Below are positions 14,463 through 22,483 of a DNA stretch of 24,246 nt, one piece after another. Both the position numbers and the translations under genes were made by a program. Location of the stretch: the NCBI GenBank assembly GCA_022565745.1, contig JAIUMB010000009.1, forward strand, positions 1-24,246, given 5' to 3'. Positions within the stretch are counted from its first letter, which is position 1, and the number at the start of each line of letters is the position of its first letter. The DNA is from Cryomorphaceae bacterium. Its GTDB lineage: Bacteria; Bacteroidota; Bacteroidia; Flavobacteriales; Schleiferiaceae. The notes beneath the pieces are model-generated. The model searched no databases. It saw only the letters and a program-made list of their open reading frames with translations, and had not been told where the DNA came from.

Positions 14463-15197
14463 TTATTTTTTCGACGCTTGATGTTCTCGTCGTGCGCGGT
14501 CCTTTTCTAATTCAGCCTTGAGCACCTTGATGTCGTCAACCAAATCCTTGACTTCTACAGGCTCCAATGAATTATAAACACCCATAAGATTACCAAGTTC
14601 ATCACGTCGACTCCTAATTCTACCATTCCAGTCGACCAAAACAAGCATTTCTGAGTGCAAAAAACCGCCAGGAGCTAATTCATCTTCCATAGCAGACAGA
14701 AAGAACGCTGCGGCCAGTTGATGGGTTTCTTCTTTCTCTCCTCTGGCAAAATTCCACACAGCCGGACGACGCTCTTTGCCTTTAAGATCCAGCGCATATG
14801 CACGGAGGGTTTCTAAATCGTCTGTTTCAGGGTCAACCGTAAAAGAAAGTATTCGAAAGTCGTCAATATGCTTGAAGCGATCATAAATCTGATCCTTAAC
14901 CTGATAATTCATCGGACCACAAACGCTGGGACAAGTAGAAAAGAAGAAGTTAACCACCGTGATGCGGTCGTCGAAGAACGATCGATCAATATCTTCGCCA
15001 AACTGGTTGACATAACCTGCAAACTCAGGAACACTGTAGGGGATGGTATCACCGTCTTCGGTTACTTCTTTAGGGCCAGCATACTCGAGCGTCTGAAAGA
15101 ACACCTCTTTGACGTTGTAAACCCAAATGTAATAGAGCAAAAAAGGCAATATTAGTATAGCTACCAATATCGCCCATTTTTTAAAATTGATTTGCAT
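14463..15197 (-). CDS. SCO1/SenC-family copper chaperone for cytochrome oxidase
   Basis: Membrane-anchored, periplasm-facing thioredoxin-fold protein that delivers copper to the CuA site of oxidase subunit II. 244 residues: N-terminal anchor at 9-27, then the SCO domain with the Cu ligands C89 and C93 in FSTCPSVCGPM and the third ligand H181 in FLHSEMLVLVD. SFTVDPETD (118-126) is also typical. A charged C-terminal helix (about 215-240; KAELEKDRARREH) extends past the domain. It lies 5 bp downstream of the coxIV gene and upstream of the DUF420 gene, in one operon. Confidence 0.93.
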   Translation of the reverse strand: MQINFKKWAILVAILILPFLLYYIWVYNVKEVFFQTLEYAGPKEVTEDGDTIPYSVPEFAGYVNQFGEDIDRSFFDDRITVVNFFFSTCPSVCGPMNYQVKDQIYDRFKHIDDFRILSFTVDPETDDLETLRAYALDLKGKERRPAVWNFARGEKEETHQLAAAFFLSAMEDELAPGGFLHSEMLVLVDWNGRIRSRRDELGNLMGVYNSLEPVEVKDLVDDIKVLKAELEKDRARREHQASKK

Positions 15198-15202
15198 GTT
15201 GT

Positions 15203-15550
15203 TTATTTTCCGGGTATGGACTGCAGTGTAATTGAGCCCATATACCCACCTTCAACTAAAATTATAAACATCAAGTAAGGAATAAGAATAAGTGCTGGAA
15301 GAGCAATGGTCCAAATAAAATTCTTCCTCTCATACTTCAAGTGCATATAGTACATCACAATGTAGTATGCTTTAACCAACGTTAGAATGATAAAAACGTG
15401 ATTGATTAACAACGTGCCCGCAACCTTGTTCATTAAGAAGGCAGGTTTAACAATACCTAGACCTACCTCAACAGCCGTTACAATAAGTAGGAGCCAAAAG
15501 ATATTCCAAATCCAACGAGTTCCGGTTGGGTGTTCTGCGTGATCAGCCAT
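15203..15550 (-). CDS. Cytochrome c oxidase subunit IV (prokaryotic type)
   Basis: 115 residues with three membrane helices (about 13-31, 41-66 and 78-101). It matches the COX4_pro/CtaF-type small subunit, including HVFIILTLVKAYYIVMYYMHLKYERK, where helix 2 ends at MHL before a basic turn. It opens with a short His-containing polar stretch (ADHAEHPTG). It is a structural subunit of an aa3/caa3-type oxidase in the cytoplasmic membrane, encoded between a coxIII gene and SCO. Confidence 0.88.
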   Translation of the reverse strand: MADHAEHPTGTRWIWNIFWLLLIVTAVEVGLGIVKPAFLMNKVAGTLLINHVFIILTLVKAYYIVMYYMHLKYERKNFIWTIALPALILIPYLMFIILVEGGYMGSITLQSIPGK

Positions 15551-15579
15551 GACGAGTCTATTTTTCGTTTGAAATTATA

Positions 15580-16497
15580 TTAAACAAGATAGAAGAAGGT
15601 AAATACAAATACCCAAACAAGGTCTACAAAGTGCCAGTAGAGACCAACCTTTTCAACCATTTCGTAGTGCCCTCTTCTTTGATAAGTGCCTTTAACAATG
15701 TTGACAAAGATGATGAAGTTGAGCAATACCCCGGTAAATACGTGAAAACCGTGAAAACCTGTAATAAAGAAGAAAAAGTTGGCAAACAACGGATGACCAT
15801 ACTCATTCTCTTTCATATTCGCACCTTGAACCACATAACTATTCTCTACCAAAGGCAGTGCCGCTTTGTGGTTGATGATCTCTCTTTCTTTTCCGGGAAG
15901 CAGCAACTGCAAACTTGGATCTGCTTTAAAAGCAGCAATCACTTCTTCGGTGGCAAATTTTTCATGATGATCGTGCGGAGTGTCACTTCCATGAACAATG
16001 TCATGGAGAGAAAGAACGCTGCCATCGGCATCGGCAACCTTTGCCATTCGTCCATCTTCAAAGCGAACAGCACCGTGCTCACCTACGATAAAATGATACC
16101 ATTCCCACGCTTGTGAGCCAAGGAAAATCAAACCACCAACAATGGTAGCCAACATCCATATGGTTGCTCCTTTTTGATTCATTTTATGGCCTTCATTTAC
16201 TGCCATTACCATGGTAACAGAACTCATAATGAGAATAAAGGTCATAAGTGCCACATATATCAATGGATACTCTCCATGTACGAATGGAAAATGCGTAAAT
16301 ACGGCATCGGGATCCGGCCATAGAGATTCAAATTTGAAGCGATACAATCCGTATGCTACGAGAAAACCACTAAACGTAAGGGCGTCTGATAAGAGGAAGT
16401 ACCACATCATCAGTTTACCATAAGAGGCGCCTAAAGGACGATTACCTCCGCCCCATACATTTTCATTACTTTGATCTACAGATGCTTGTGTAGCCAT
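15580..16497 (-). CDS. Cytochrome c oxidase subunit III with long hydrophilic insertion
   Basis: Heme-copper oxidase subunit III, 305 residues. Conserved helices include the late FFFFITGFHGFHVFTG (241-256) and YWHFVDLVWVFVFTFFYLV (287-305) motifs and the early KLMMWYFLLSDALTFSGF (28-45). Between the helix ending WEWYHFIVGEHG (about 131-142) and the FFFF helix lies a polar insertion of about 95 residues (142-236), rich in His and acidic residues (HDIVHGSDTPHDHHEK). It has no counterpart in the compact 194-residue subunit III next door. The two subunit III genes lie 29 bp apart on one strand in the oxidase operon. The insertion probably projects from the membrane; its role is unknown. Confidence 0.92.
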   Translation of the reverse strand: MATQASVDQSNENVWGGGNRPLGASYGKLMMWYFLLSDALTFSGFLVAYGLYRFKFESLWPDPDAVFTHFPFVHGEYPLIYVALMTFILIMSSVTMVMAVNEGHKMNQKGATIWMLATIVGGLIFLGSQAWEWYHFIVGEHGAVRFEDGRMAKVADADGSVLSLHDIVHGSDTPHDHHEKFATEEVIAAFKADPSLQLLLPGKEREIINHKAALPLVENSYVVQGANMKENEYGHPLFANFFFFITGFHGFHVFTGVLLNFIIFVNIVKGTYQRRGHYEMVEKVGLYWHFVDLVWVFVFTFFYLV

Positions 16498-16526
16498 TGT
16501 TACGTATTTGAATTAAAGGTGCAATA

Positions 16527-17111
16527 TTAACGAACAAAAATTAAAAACAGGTACAAATATAACCAAACGACACCGAGAAAATGCCAAAAAATTGACGTTA
16601 ACTCGAATCCTAGTTTATTATCTACTGAATACAAGTCTTTTAAAGCCTTAATCATTGTTACCACAATGGCAATTATTCCACCCGCCAGGTGGAGCAAGTG
16701 AAAAAAAGTAATGGCATAAATCCATGATCCGCTGACATTACTTCCTTCTCCCGTGAAAAATATACCTCGATTAATCAAATCTTGCCAACCCAAGAGCTGG
16801 AACACAATGAATCCTATACCCAGGAAAAAAGCGGCGATAATTCCACCTTTAAACATGGATTGGTTATCGGTTTTCAAGGCTCGGGCCGATACGATCAAAG
16901 CCAAACTAGATACGCCAATTAAAAAGGTGCTGACGAGAAATTCGCTTGGCAAAGCAAACTCCATCCACAGGCCTTTGTCTTGCAAAGAACCTTTACTCAC
17001 CAAAAAACCAGAAGTTAGTCCGGCAAAGGCCATAAAAATACTGGCTTGCGCAATCCAAAGCATAGGTTTTTTGGCGCGTTTTCTCTGTTGCTGTAGTGTT
17101 TCGTTAGACAT
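16527..17111 (-). CDS. Cytochrome c oxidase subunit III (short form)
   Basis: 194 residues with five hydrophobic helices (about 16-38, 52-75, 88-108, 128-151, 170-193). The subunit III signatures are AITFFHLLHLAGG (133-145) and SIFWHFLGVVWLYLYLFL (173-190). It is shorter than the paralogue encoded just downstream and lacks its polar insertion. Two unequal subunit III genes side by side are common in Bacteroidota oxidase clusters; whether both enter one complex is not established by sequence. It starts 4 bp after cyoE, so the two are translationally coupled. Confidence 0.9.
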   Translation of the reverse strand: MSNETLQQQRKRAKKPMLWIAQASIFMAFAGLTSGFLVSKGSLQDKGLWMEFALPSEFLVSTFLIGVSSLALIVSARALKTDNQSMFKGGIIAAFFLGIGFIVFQLLGWQDLINRGIFFTGEGSNVSGSWIYAITFFHLLHLAGGIIAIVVTMIKALKDLYSVDNKLGFELTSIFWHFLGVVWLYLYLFLIFVR

Positions 17112-17115
17112 GTAT

Positions 17116-18018
17116 TTAGCCTATAAAGTGATCAACAACCCAGATGATCTGAGTCAATGTTAAGTAAACAATACTGTACAACATTAGTTTGCGCGCCGAC
17201 GAATGGTCGAGCTTGCGAAACAATACCCATGCACGGTATACCAATACCAAACCAAGAATAAATGTAAGAATGGTAGCGGGTGCACTAACGGTGAAGCGTC
17301 CGGCCAATCCAAAGTATGGAAGTAAAACAAGCCCCAATAGCCCCGAAGCGTAGAGTACAGCCTGAAAAGCTGAAGCACGATCTGGCTTTCCTGATGGCAA
17401 TAACACATAACCGGCCTTGGCGTAATCGTTGTGCAACAACCAGGCAATGGCCCAGAAATGGGGGAATTGCCATAAAAACTGCCAAGCGAATAATGTTCCT
17501 GGCTCCACGCCAAACTGACCAGTAGCCGCTACCCATCCCAACATGATGGGAATGGCTCCGGGAAATGCGCCTACAAAAACAGCAAAGGATGTCTTAGCCT
17601 TCAATGGCGTATAGACCAACGCATAAAGCACCACAGAAGCTGCCCCGAAAATGAAAGTAAGAAAGTTTAAAGAATATAGTAAGACCAGGCCAATAACAGA
17701 TAAAACAAATGCAACGACCAACGCCTCGTTGACTGACAATCGACCGCTGGCTACCGGCCGCTGTGCCGTTCTGTTCATTTTGCTGTCTTGTACCTTTTCG
17801 ATGATTTGATTAAAAGCATTTGCCGCGCCGGTGACAAACACGCCCCCTATCGTTAACACCACTAAGTCGAAGATGCGAACCGAAGATGCGCCCAACAAGT
17901 ATCCTATTACCGACGAAAACACGACGCTTGAGGACAGCCTGAGCTTCATGAGCGCTATGTATTCCCGCCACTTGGGTACAACTGCTGTTGAAATGGTTAC
18001 CGATTGTTGATGACTCAT
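17116..18018 (-). CDS. cyoE: Protoheme IX farnesyltransferase (heme O synthase)
   Basis: Attaches a farnesyl group to heme B to give heme O, the precursor of heme A for the oxidase; a membrane enzyme of the UbiA prenyltransferase fold. 300 residues, standard length. The first diphosphate-binding region reads GAANAFNQIIEKVQDSKMNRTAQRP (65-88): N70, E74 and D78 replace the usual N-x3-D-x3-D, as in related Bacteroidota proteins from memory. Multiple membrane helices and a FPGAIPIMLGW loop follow. It is the first gene of the oxidase operon visible here. The leader upstream is long and gene-free (18019-18489), and oxidase subunits I and II are not adjacent. Confidence 0.94.
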   Translation of the reverse strand: MSHQQSVTISTAVVPKWREYIALMKLRLSSSVVFSSVIGYLLGASSVRIFDLVVLTIGGVFVTGAANAFNQIIEKVQDSKMNRTAQRPVASGRLSVNEALVVAFVLSVIGLVLLYSLNFLTFIFGAASVVLYALVYTPLKAKTSFAVFVGAFPGAIPIMLGWVAATGQFGVEPGTLFAWQFLWQFPHFWAIAWLLHNDYAKAGYVLLPSGKPDRASAFQAVLYASGLLGLVLLPYFGLAGRFTVSAPATILTFILGLVLVYRAWVLFRKLDHSSARKLMLYSIVYLTLTQIIWVVDHFIG

Positions 18019-18489
18019 CTATTTGATTAGTTCAAAATGGTTTTCAGTCTAATGCAACATCCAAACTGATCTTTAACTATTGGTTGCTATCACGGAGACT
18101 TGATTACACAAAGAAGCGGCAAAAATAGTACAGAACACCCGTTTGAGAAAGTGGTATTCAACCATATTAACAGGATTTTCAATAGCGATACAGACTTTGC
18201 TGAATTAAGATAGAATGTAACTGACTGCTATGGCATTACGAGAGGAACAGGCATCAAATTGGTTGATATTGGCCCAAAATCAAAGCAACTTTTGAGACCG
18301 AATCACAAACCAACGCTTACGCCCTTGACGACATTCAGAAACAACTTCGTGTAAGTAATGGTTTGTCAATATGGCTTTTACAGTTTTATTTGCTGGAGAT
18401 ACACTTTTATTTGACATGTTTTTTGTCTTTTTGTTGACGTAAAATTAGTCAACAAAACATGAGCCGACAAATTATTAATCAAAAAAAAC
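18019..18489. other. 471-bp gene-free gap with a disrupted reading frame
   Basis: No intact gene was found. On the plus strand one frame is open from about 18073 to 18354 except for a single TAG at 18211-18213 (HPFEKVVFNHINRIFNS before it; YGITRGTGIKLVDIGPK after it). A second frame shifted by two is open from 18267 to 18437 and has protein-like composition (IKATFETESQTNAYALDD). A decayed gene is possible but not shown, since I recognise no family. The 3' end holds the inverted repeat listed separately. No clear promoter for cyoE was found; TTTG occurs on the minus strand about 60 bp upstream of its start. Confidence 0.4.
18429..18457. repeat. Perfect 10-bp inverted repeat downstream of the inositol monophosphatase gene
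   Basis: TTTTGTTGAC (18429-18438) and GTCAACAAAA (18448-18457) are perfect inverted arms around a 9-nt AT-rich spacer. An outer CATG...CATG pair (18415-18418 and 18458-18461) extends the symmetry imperfectly. No T-tract follows on the minus strand and none on the plus strand, so it is a weak terminator candidate for the leftward transcript. A protein-binding operator is an equal possibility. Confidence 0.6.
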
Positions 18490-19284
18490 TCAAAATCTTT
18501 TAAGCGGTGAGAGCAGATCATAAAACGCTTCAGAAATACTGGGTTGAACAACAACAATTTCCCCACCAAACAAGTAATCGTTGCCTCCAGAAAAATCGGT
18601 AACCAATGCGCCTGCTTCTTGAGCAATCAAACTACCAGCAGCTACATCCCATGCACTTAAACCATATTCGTAGTATGCATCAAACCTACCTGCAGCAGTA
18701 TAAGCCAAATCAGTCGCTGCCGTTCCTATCCGACGAACACCACGTGTAAGGCGGAAACAGTCGGTCAGCGTCTTAATGAAATCGTCCATGCGATCAAAGC
18801 GATAATAAGGAAACCCCGTAGCTATGAGCGTATCTTTGAGATGCTGTTTTTCACTTACCCGAATAGGAACATTATTGAGTTCAGCGCCATGCCCTGCCAC
18901 AGCGGTATAACATTCATTTCTTCCCACTTCATAAACCACACCCAGTATCATCTTACCTTCATATTCCAAACCAACGCTAATGGCGTATACCGGAATGTGG
19001 TGAAGAAAATTGGTGGTGCCGTCTAACGGATCTATAATCCAATTGTACGACCTGCGCTCGGTGGTAATGGTTTCCTCCTCGGTTATAAACCCTGCCTCAG
19101 GCAAAACTTTTAACAGGCCTTCTACCAACATTTCTTCGGCCTGTTTGTCGACATAGCTTACCAAGGCATTAAGGCTTTTAACCTCTACGTCAGCAGGCTT
19201 AAATTGATCGGACTGGCTTTTTATAAATCGGGCAGTTTTCGCAACCACATCAACCACCTGATTCAGCATGGATTTATTGACCAT
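18490..19284 (-). CDS. Inositol monophosphatase family protein
   Basis: Metal-dependent phosphatase of the IMPase/SuhB/CysQ superfamily, 264 residues, a usual size. Metal and substrate motifs: E69-E70 in GFITEEETI, D85 and D88 in WIIDPLDGTTNFLHHIP, and the C-terminal SAWDVAAGSLIAQEAGALVTD with its conserved Asp. The substrate could be inositol-1-phosphate or another sugar or nucleotide phosphate; sequence alone does not decide, so no symbol is given. The start overlaps the end of the small ABM-like gene by 11 bp, making it the third gene of the mtaB transcript. A hairpin-like inverted repeat lies about 35 bp past the stop. Confidence 0.9.
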   Translation of the reverse strand: MVNKSMLNQVVDVVAKTARFIKSQSDQFKPADVEVKSLNALVSYVDKQAEEMLVEGLLKVLPEAGFITEEETITTERRSYNWIIDPLDGTTNFLHHIPVYAISVGLEYEGKMILGVVYEVGRNECYTAVAGHGAELNNVPIRVSEKQHLKDTLIATGFPYYRFDRMDDFIKTLTDCFRLTRGVRRIGTAATDLAYTAAGRFDAYYEYGLSAWDVAAGSLIAQEAGALVTDFSGGNDYLFGGEIVVVQPSISEAFYDLLSPLKRF

Positions 19285-19582
19285 CTATGGCGTAAGATTC
19301 TATCATTTCCATGGAATGCAACAACTTCATATCGTTGCAATTTTCCTTTAACTTCTCCAATGGCTCTCGAATTCTTCCTTCGTAATCATTCATCACCTCG
19401 AGGTACTTTTCTTTGGATTCCCAGCGCTCATAAGCAATGAATGTGACAGGTGATTCTTTGTGAAGCTTTGAATCGACAAAGGCGTCATGAGATCTGAAAA
19501 CATGAACCAATGTGTTCCAATCGCGCTTGAACGACTCTTCAAAAATTGGACTAAGATGGTATAATCTAATGATGGCGAACAT
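19274..19582 (-). CDS. Small ABM-like (dimeric alpha-beta barrel) protein
   Basis: 102 residues. The start at 19582 (MFAIIRLYHLSP) overlaps the mtaB stop by 17 bp; an upstream in-frame start would lie deeper inside mtaB and add no useful sequence. The pattern of an opening beta strand, a helix with FEESFKRDWNTLVHVF, then FVDSKLHKESPVTFIAYERWESKEKYLEVM resembles antibiotic biosynthesis monooxygenase (ABM) and related dimeric ferredoxin-fold proteins, especially the YERWES segment before the second helix. No catalytic residue can be assigned and the C-terminal 30 residues are not typical. Its substrate, if any, is unknown. The position between mtaB and the phosphatase gene suggests co-expression, not shared chemistry. 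Confidence 0.7.
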   Translation of the reverse strand: MFAIIRLYHLSPIFEESFKRDWNTLVHVFRSHDAFVDSKLHKESPVTFIAYERWESKEKYLEVMNDYEGRIREPLEKLKENCNDMKLLHSMEMIESYAIDGQ

Positions 19583-20912
19583 TTTCCAAATGTACAGTAG
19601 AAAGCTCAACTAGAGCAACCGTGCCGTCATTATTTTGTTTACCGAGTGTTAAATTTTGAACTGTATTGACCAATGCCGGATCCCAAAAAGCTTTTACCCG
19701 CACGTAGTTTTCCGTGTAGCCCAAAATATACCCTTTGTTATTTTCATCTTCAAACAATATTCGTTTCCTCATCCCCTCTTGTGAGGTGTAGAAAGCCCTA
19801 CGCTTCTTTGCCGACAACCCCCGCAGCATTTTGTTGCGTTTTTTGCGCTCGGGAATGGGCACCACACCATCCATATTCACGGCCTCTGTATTGGCACGCT
19901 CACTATAGGTAAACACATGCAAATAACTAATGGGCAGATCATTGATAAATCGATAAGTCTCTAAAAAATGCTCGTCTGTTTCACCAGGGAAACCCACAAT
20001 CACATCCACGCCTATTGCAGCATGTGGCATGTGTTTTCTGATACAAGCCACGCGTTCGGCATACAACTCACGGCGATAACGACGCTTCATTTTTCCTAAA
20101 ATCTCATTGGAACCCGATTGTAATGGAATGTGGAAATGCGGTACAAAACGCTTTGATTTTGCTACAAATTCAATGATTTCTTCGGACAGCAAATTAGGCT
20201 CTATGGATGATATGCGAATACGATCAAGACCCTCTACTTCATCAAGGGCACGTATTAAGTCCATAAATGTGTGTTCGTGCTTTTTGTTGCCAAATTCCCC
20301 TTTACCATAATCGCCGGTATTCACGCCGGTGAGCACCACCTCTTTGATCCCTTGCGCGACTATTTCGTGCGCTTGCTGTACCACTTGATTGAGTGACGCA
20401 CTTCTACTTATGCCCCTAGCCAAAGGAATGGTGCAGTAGGTGCATTTATAGTCACACCCATCCTGAACCTTTAAAAATGCACGGGTACGATCGCCAATGG
20501 AGTAACTACCCACAAAAAAATCAGCCTCTACGATGTCGCAAGAATGCACCTCTCCTGTTTCTTTTTTGGTGAGGTCATACAAATACTCTCCAATATTAAA
20601 CTTCTCCGTAGCACCCAAAACCATGTCTACACCATCAAAGGCGGCAATTTCTTCGGGTTTTAATTGCGCATAACACCCCACAACCACCACAAACCCATCC
20701 GGATTGGCACGCTGTGCTCGATTGACCCAATGTTTACATTCTCGATCGGCATTTTCCGTTACCGAGCATGTATTGATTACGTACACATCGGCATTCGCTG
20801 AAAAATCAACGCGCGTAAAACCATCTTCCTCCAATGCGCGAGATATGGCAGAGGTTTCGGAAAAATTCAGCTTGCATCCAAGGGTGTGAAAGGCTACTTT
20901 TTTATCAGACAT
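19566..20912 (-). CDS. mtaB: tRNA t6A37 methylthiotransferase MtaB
   Basis: Radical-SAM enzyme that adds a methylthio group to t6A37 of tRNAs reading ANN codons. 448 residues from the ATG at 20912; an adjacent ATG at 20915 is possible. The long in-frame extension upstream of these is rejected because the MTTase domain begins at once (VAFHTLGCKLNFSET). The N-terminal MTTase cluster ligands are C13, C49 and C80; the radical-SAM motif CDYKCTYC gives C153, C157 and C160. A C-terminal TRAM-like region follows (about 375-448). The GCKLN start and length favour MtaB over MiaB and RimO. It is divergent from the photolyase gene across a 70-bp gap and leads a three-gene overlapping operon. Confidence 0.93.
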   Translation of the reverse strand: MSDKKVAFHTLGCKLNFSETSAISRALEEDGFTRVDFSANADVYVINTCSVTENADRECKHWVNRAQRANPDGFVVVVGCYAQLKPEEIAAFDGVDMVLGATEKFNIGEYLYDLTKKETGEVHSCDIVEADFFVGSYSIGDRTRAFLKVQDGCDYKCTYCTIPLARGISRSASLNQVVQQAHEIVAQGIKEVVLTGVNTGDYGKGEFGNKKHEHTFMDLIRALDEVEGLDRIRISSIEPNLLSEEIIEFVAKSKRFVPHFHIPLQSGSNEILGKMKRRYRRELYAERVACIRKHMPHAAIGVDVIVGFPGETDEHFLETYRFINDLPISYLHVFTYSERANTEAVNMDGVVPIPERKKRNKMLRGLSAKKRRAFYTSQEGMRKRILFEDENNKGYILGYTENYVRVKAFWDPALVNTVQNLTLGKQNNDGTVALVELSTVHLENVRHH

Positions 20913-20932
20913 CATCGTGCTAATTCTGAGTG

Positions 20933-20940
20933 CAAATATA
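20933..20940 (-). promoter_or_regulatory. Candidate -7 box for the mtaB operon
   Basis: The minus strand reads TATATTTG, a perfect TAnnTTTG, 20 bp before the mtaB ATG at 20912. The upstream region has TTG/TTTG triplets, but at 7 or 14 bp, closer than the usual 17-23 bp. The 70-bp divergent gap (20913-20982) must also contain the photolyase promoter, which I could not identify. Confidence 0.4.
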
Positions 20941-20982
20941 CAAAGCGCAAAAACCAATCGCCTTTTTAATTGTTTTCTCTTC

Positions 20983-22470
20983 ATGATTTCAGTTGTTTGG
21001 TTTAAACGAGACTTGCGCATCAGCGACCATGCGCCTTTACAACAGGCTATCGCCCGTGGACTACCCATTCTCCCCGTTTATCTTGTTGAGCCACACGGTC
21101 ACACACAACCAGAGTACGACCCCAAACACCTTGTATTCACTCTTGAATCTGCATTCTCCCTACAAGCGCACATCCCTTTACAAGTTCTGCATCGCGACGC
21201 TTTGCCTTTCTTCGCTTCATTGGTTAAAAAATACGACATTGATTGCGTGTACAGTCATATGGAGACCGGGGTGCAATGGACCTATCAGCGTGACAAGTTG
21301 TTACAGGTTTTTTTTCGTGAGAATAACATCAAGTGGCAAGAATTTCAAAATAATGGTGTGCAACGCGGCCTGAAAAACAGAACAAAATGGGACCAAAACT
21401 GGCGTTCTTTTATGCAGGCTGATTTGATTCAACCAGATATAAATAATGCCCTATGGCACGTCAAAGAAGCGGGTACATTCCTTCCGGAGTCCATTTTTAA
21501 TTTAACCAAAGGCCATCACCACAGACAAAAGGGCGGTGAACGCGAAGCCCAAACTTTACTGCACGCTTTTCTTGAGGAAAAGCGATACATCAATTACCAA
21601 CGTGATATCTCTAAACCCACAGAAAGCAGAACCTCTTGCAGTCGACTGAGCACCCACCTGGCATGGGGAAGTATTGGGTTAAGAGAAGTTTACCAGGCCA
21701 GCATGACAACTTATGGTAATGGTGCAGACAACAAACGGGCGCTTCAAGCCTTTATCAGCCGAATCCATTGGCACTGTCACTTCATCCAAAAATTTGAAAT
21801 GGAAGACCGCATGGAATTTGAAAACCTCAACCGAGGATTTGACAATATCCGACACGAAATTGATGACGAAAAGGTTAATGCCTGGAAAACTGGCCAAACG
21901 GGTATCCCTATGATTGACGCTGCCATGCGCTGTGTAACTGAAACGGGGTACCTTAACTTTCGCATGCGGGCCATGCTGGTCAGCTTTCTCACCCATCACT
22001 TATGGCAACCCTGGACAACAGGCGTGCATCACTTAGCGAGATGCTTTTTAGATTTTGAACCGGGTATTCACTTTCCGCAGTTTCAAATGCAAGCTGGCTG
22101 CACTGGAATAAATCAATTTCGCATCTACAATCCAGTTAAACAAGGTCAAGACCACGACCCTCAAGGTAATTTTATTAGACATTGGGTGCCTGAGCTTAAA
22201 GACTTACCCAGCGAAATGATTCACACCCCATGGAAAATGACACCCATTGAGCGCGCTTGGACACCCATCGACTATCCATCTCCAATAGTCGACATCGAAG
22301 CATCGGCACGACAAGCAAGAGACATATTGTTTCAGCACGGAAAAAATAACGCACTGGTTCGCAGCGAAAATTTCCGCATATTGAACAAGCACACGACAGC
22401 AATTAGAACGATTAATCAAAGAACAAAAGCAATCATACAACCGCACAAAGAGGGCAGTTCTAAAGCATAA
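20983..22470 (+). CDS. Photolyase/cryptochrome family flavoprotein
   Basis: Likely blue-light DNA repair enzyme; 495 residues from the ATG at 20983 (MISVVWFKRDLRISDHAPLQ), the typical photolyase N-terminus. An N-terminal alpha/beta antenna domain (1-130) precedes a helical FAD domain with SCSRLSTHLAWGSIGLREVY (FAD phosphate contacts), TGQTGIPMIDAAMRCV and a late FRIYNPVKQGQDHDPQG stretch. Some positions differ from E. coli PhrB. The usual HNR is NFR in GYLNFRMRAMLVSF. The tryptophan-rich stretch before RIFNP reads FPQFQMQAGCTGINQ, without its Trp residues or the Asp. These fit a distinct bacterial clade I recall with the same changes, so substrate (CPD or 6-4 lesion) is not assigned. It converges on the PsiE-like gene with 13 bp between stops. 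Confidence 0.85.
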   Translation: MISVVWFKRDLRISDHAPLQQAIARGLPILPVYLVEPHGHTQPEYDPKHLVFTLESAFSLQAHIPLQVLHRDALPFFASLVKKYDIDCVYSHMETGVQWTYQRDKLLQVFFRENNIKWQEFQNNGVQRGLKNRTKWDQNWRSFMQADLIQPDINNALWHVKEAGTFLPESIFNLTKGHHHRQKGGEREAQTLLHAFLEEKRYINYQRDISKPTESRTSCSRLSTHLAWGSIGLREVYQASMTTYGNGADNKRALQAFISRIHWHCHFIQKFEMEDRMEFENLNRGFDNIRHEIDDEKVNAWKTGQTGIPMIDAAMRCVTETGYLNFRMRAMLVSFLTHHLWQPWTTGVHHLARCFLDFEPGIHFPQFQMQAGCTGINQFRIYNPVKQGQDHDPQGNFIRHWVPELKDLPSEMIHTPWKMTPIERAWTPIDYPSPIVDIEASARQARDILFQHGKNNALVRSENFRILNKHTTAIRTINQRTKAIIQPHKEGSSKA

Positions 22471-22483
22471 GCGCCTTGAATAC

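Noticed and set aside
15631..16116. Open frame of 161 codons on the plus strand
   Set aside because: It is antisense to the subunit III gene with the insertion; no start signals or recognisable motif.
17184..17536. Overlapping open frames inside cyoE on the same strand
   Set aside because: They are out-of-frame shadows of the conserved prenyltransferase gene.
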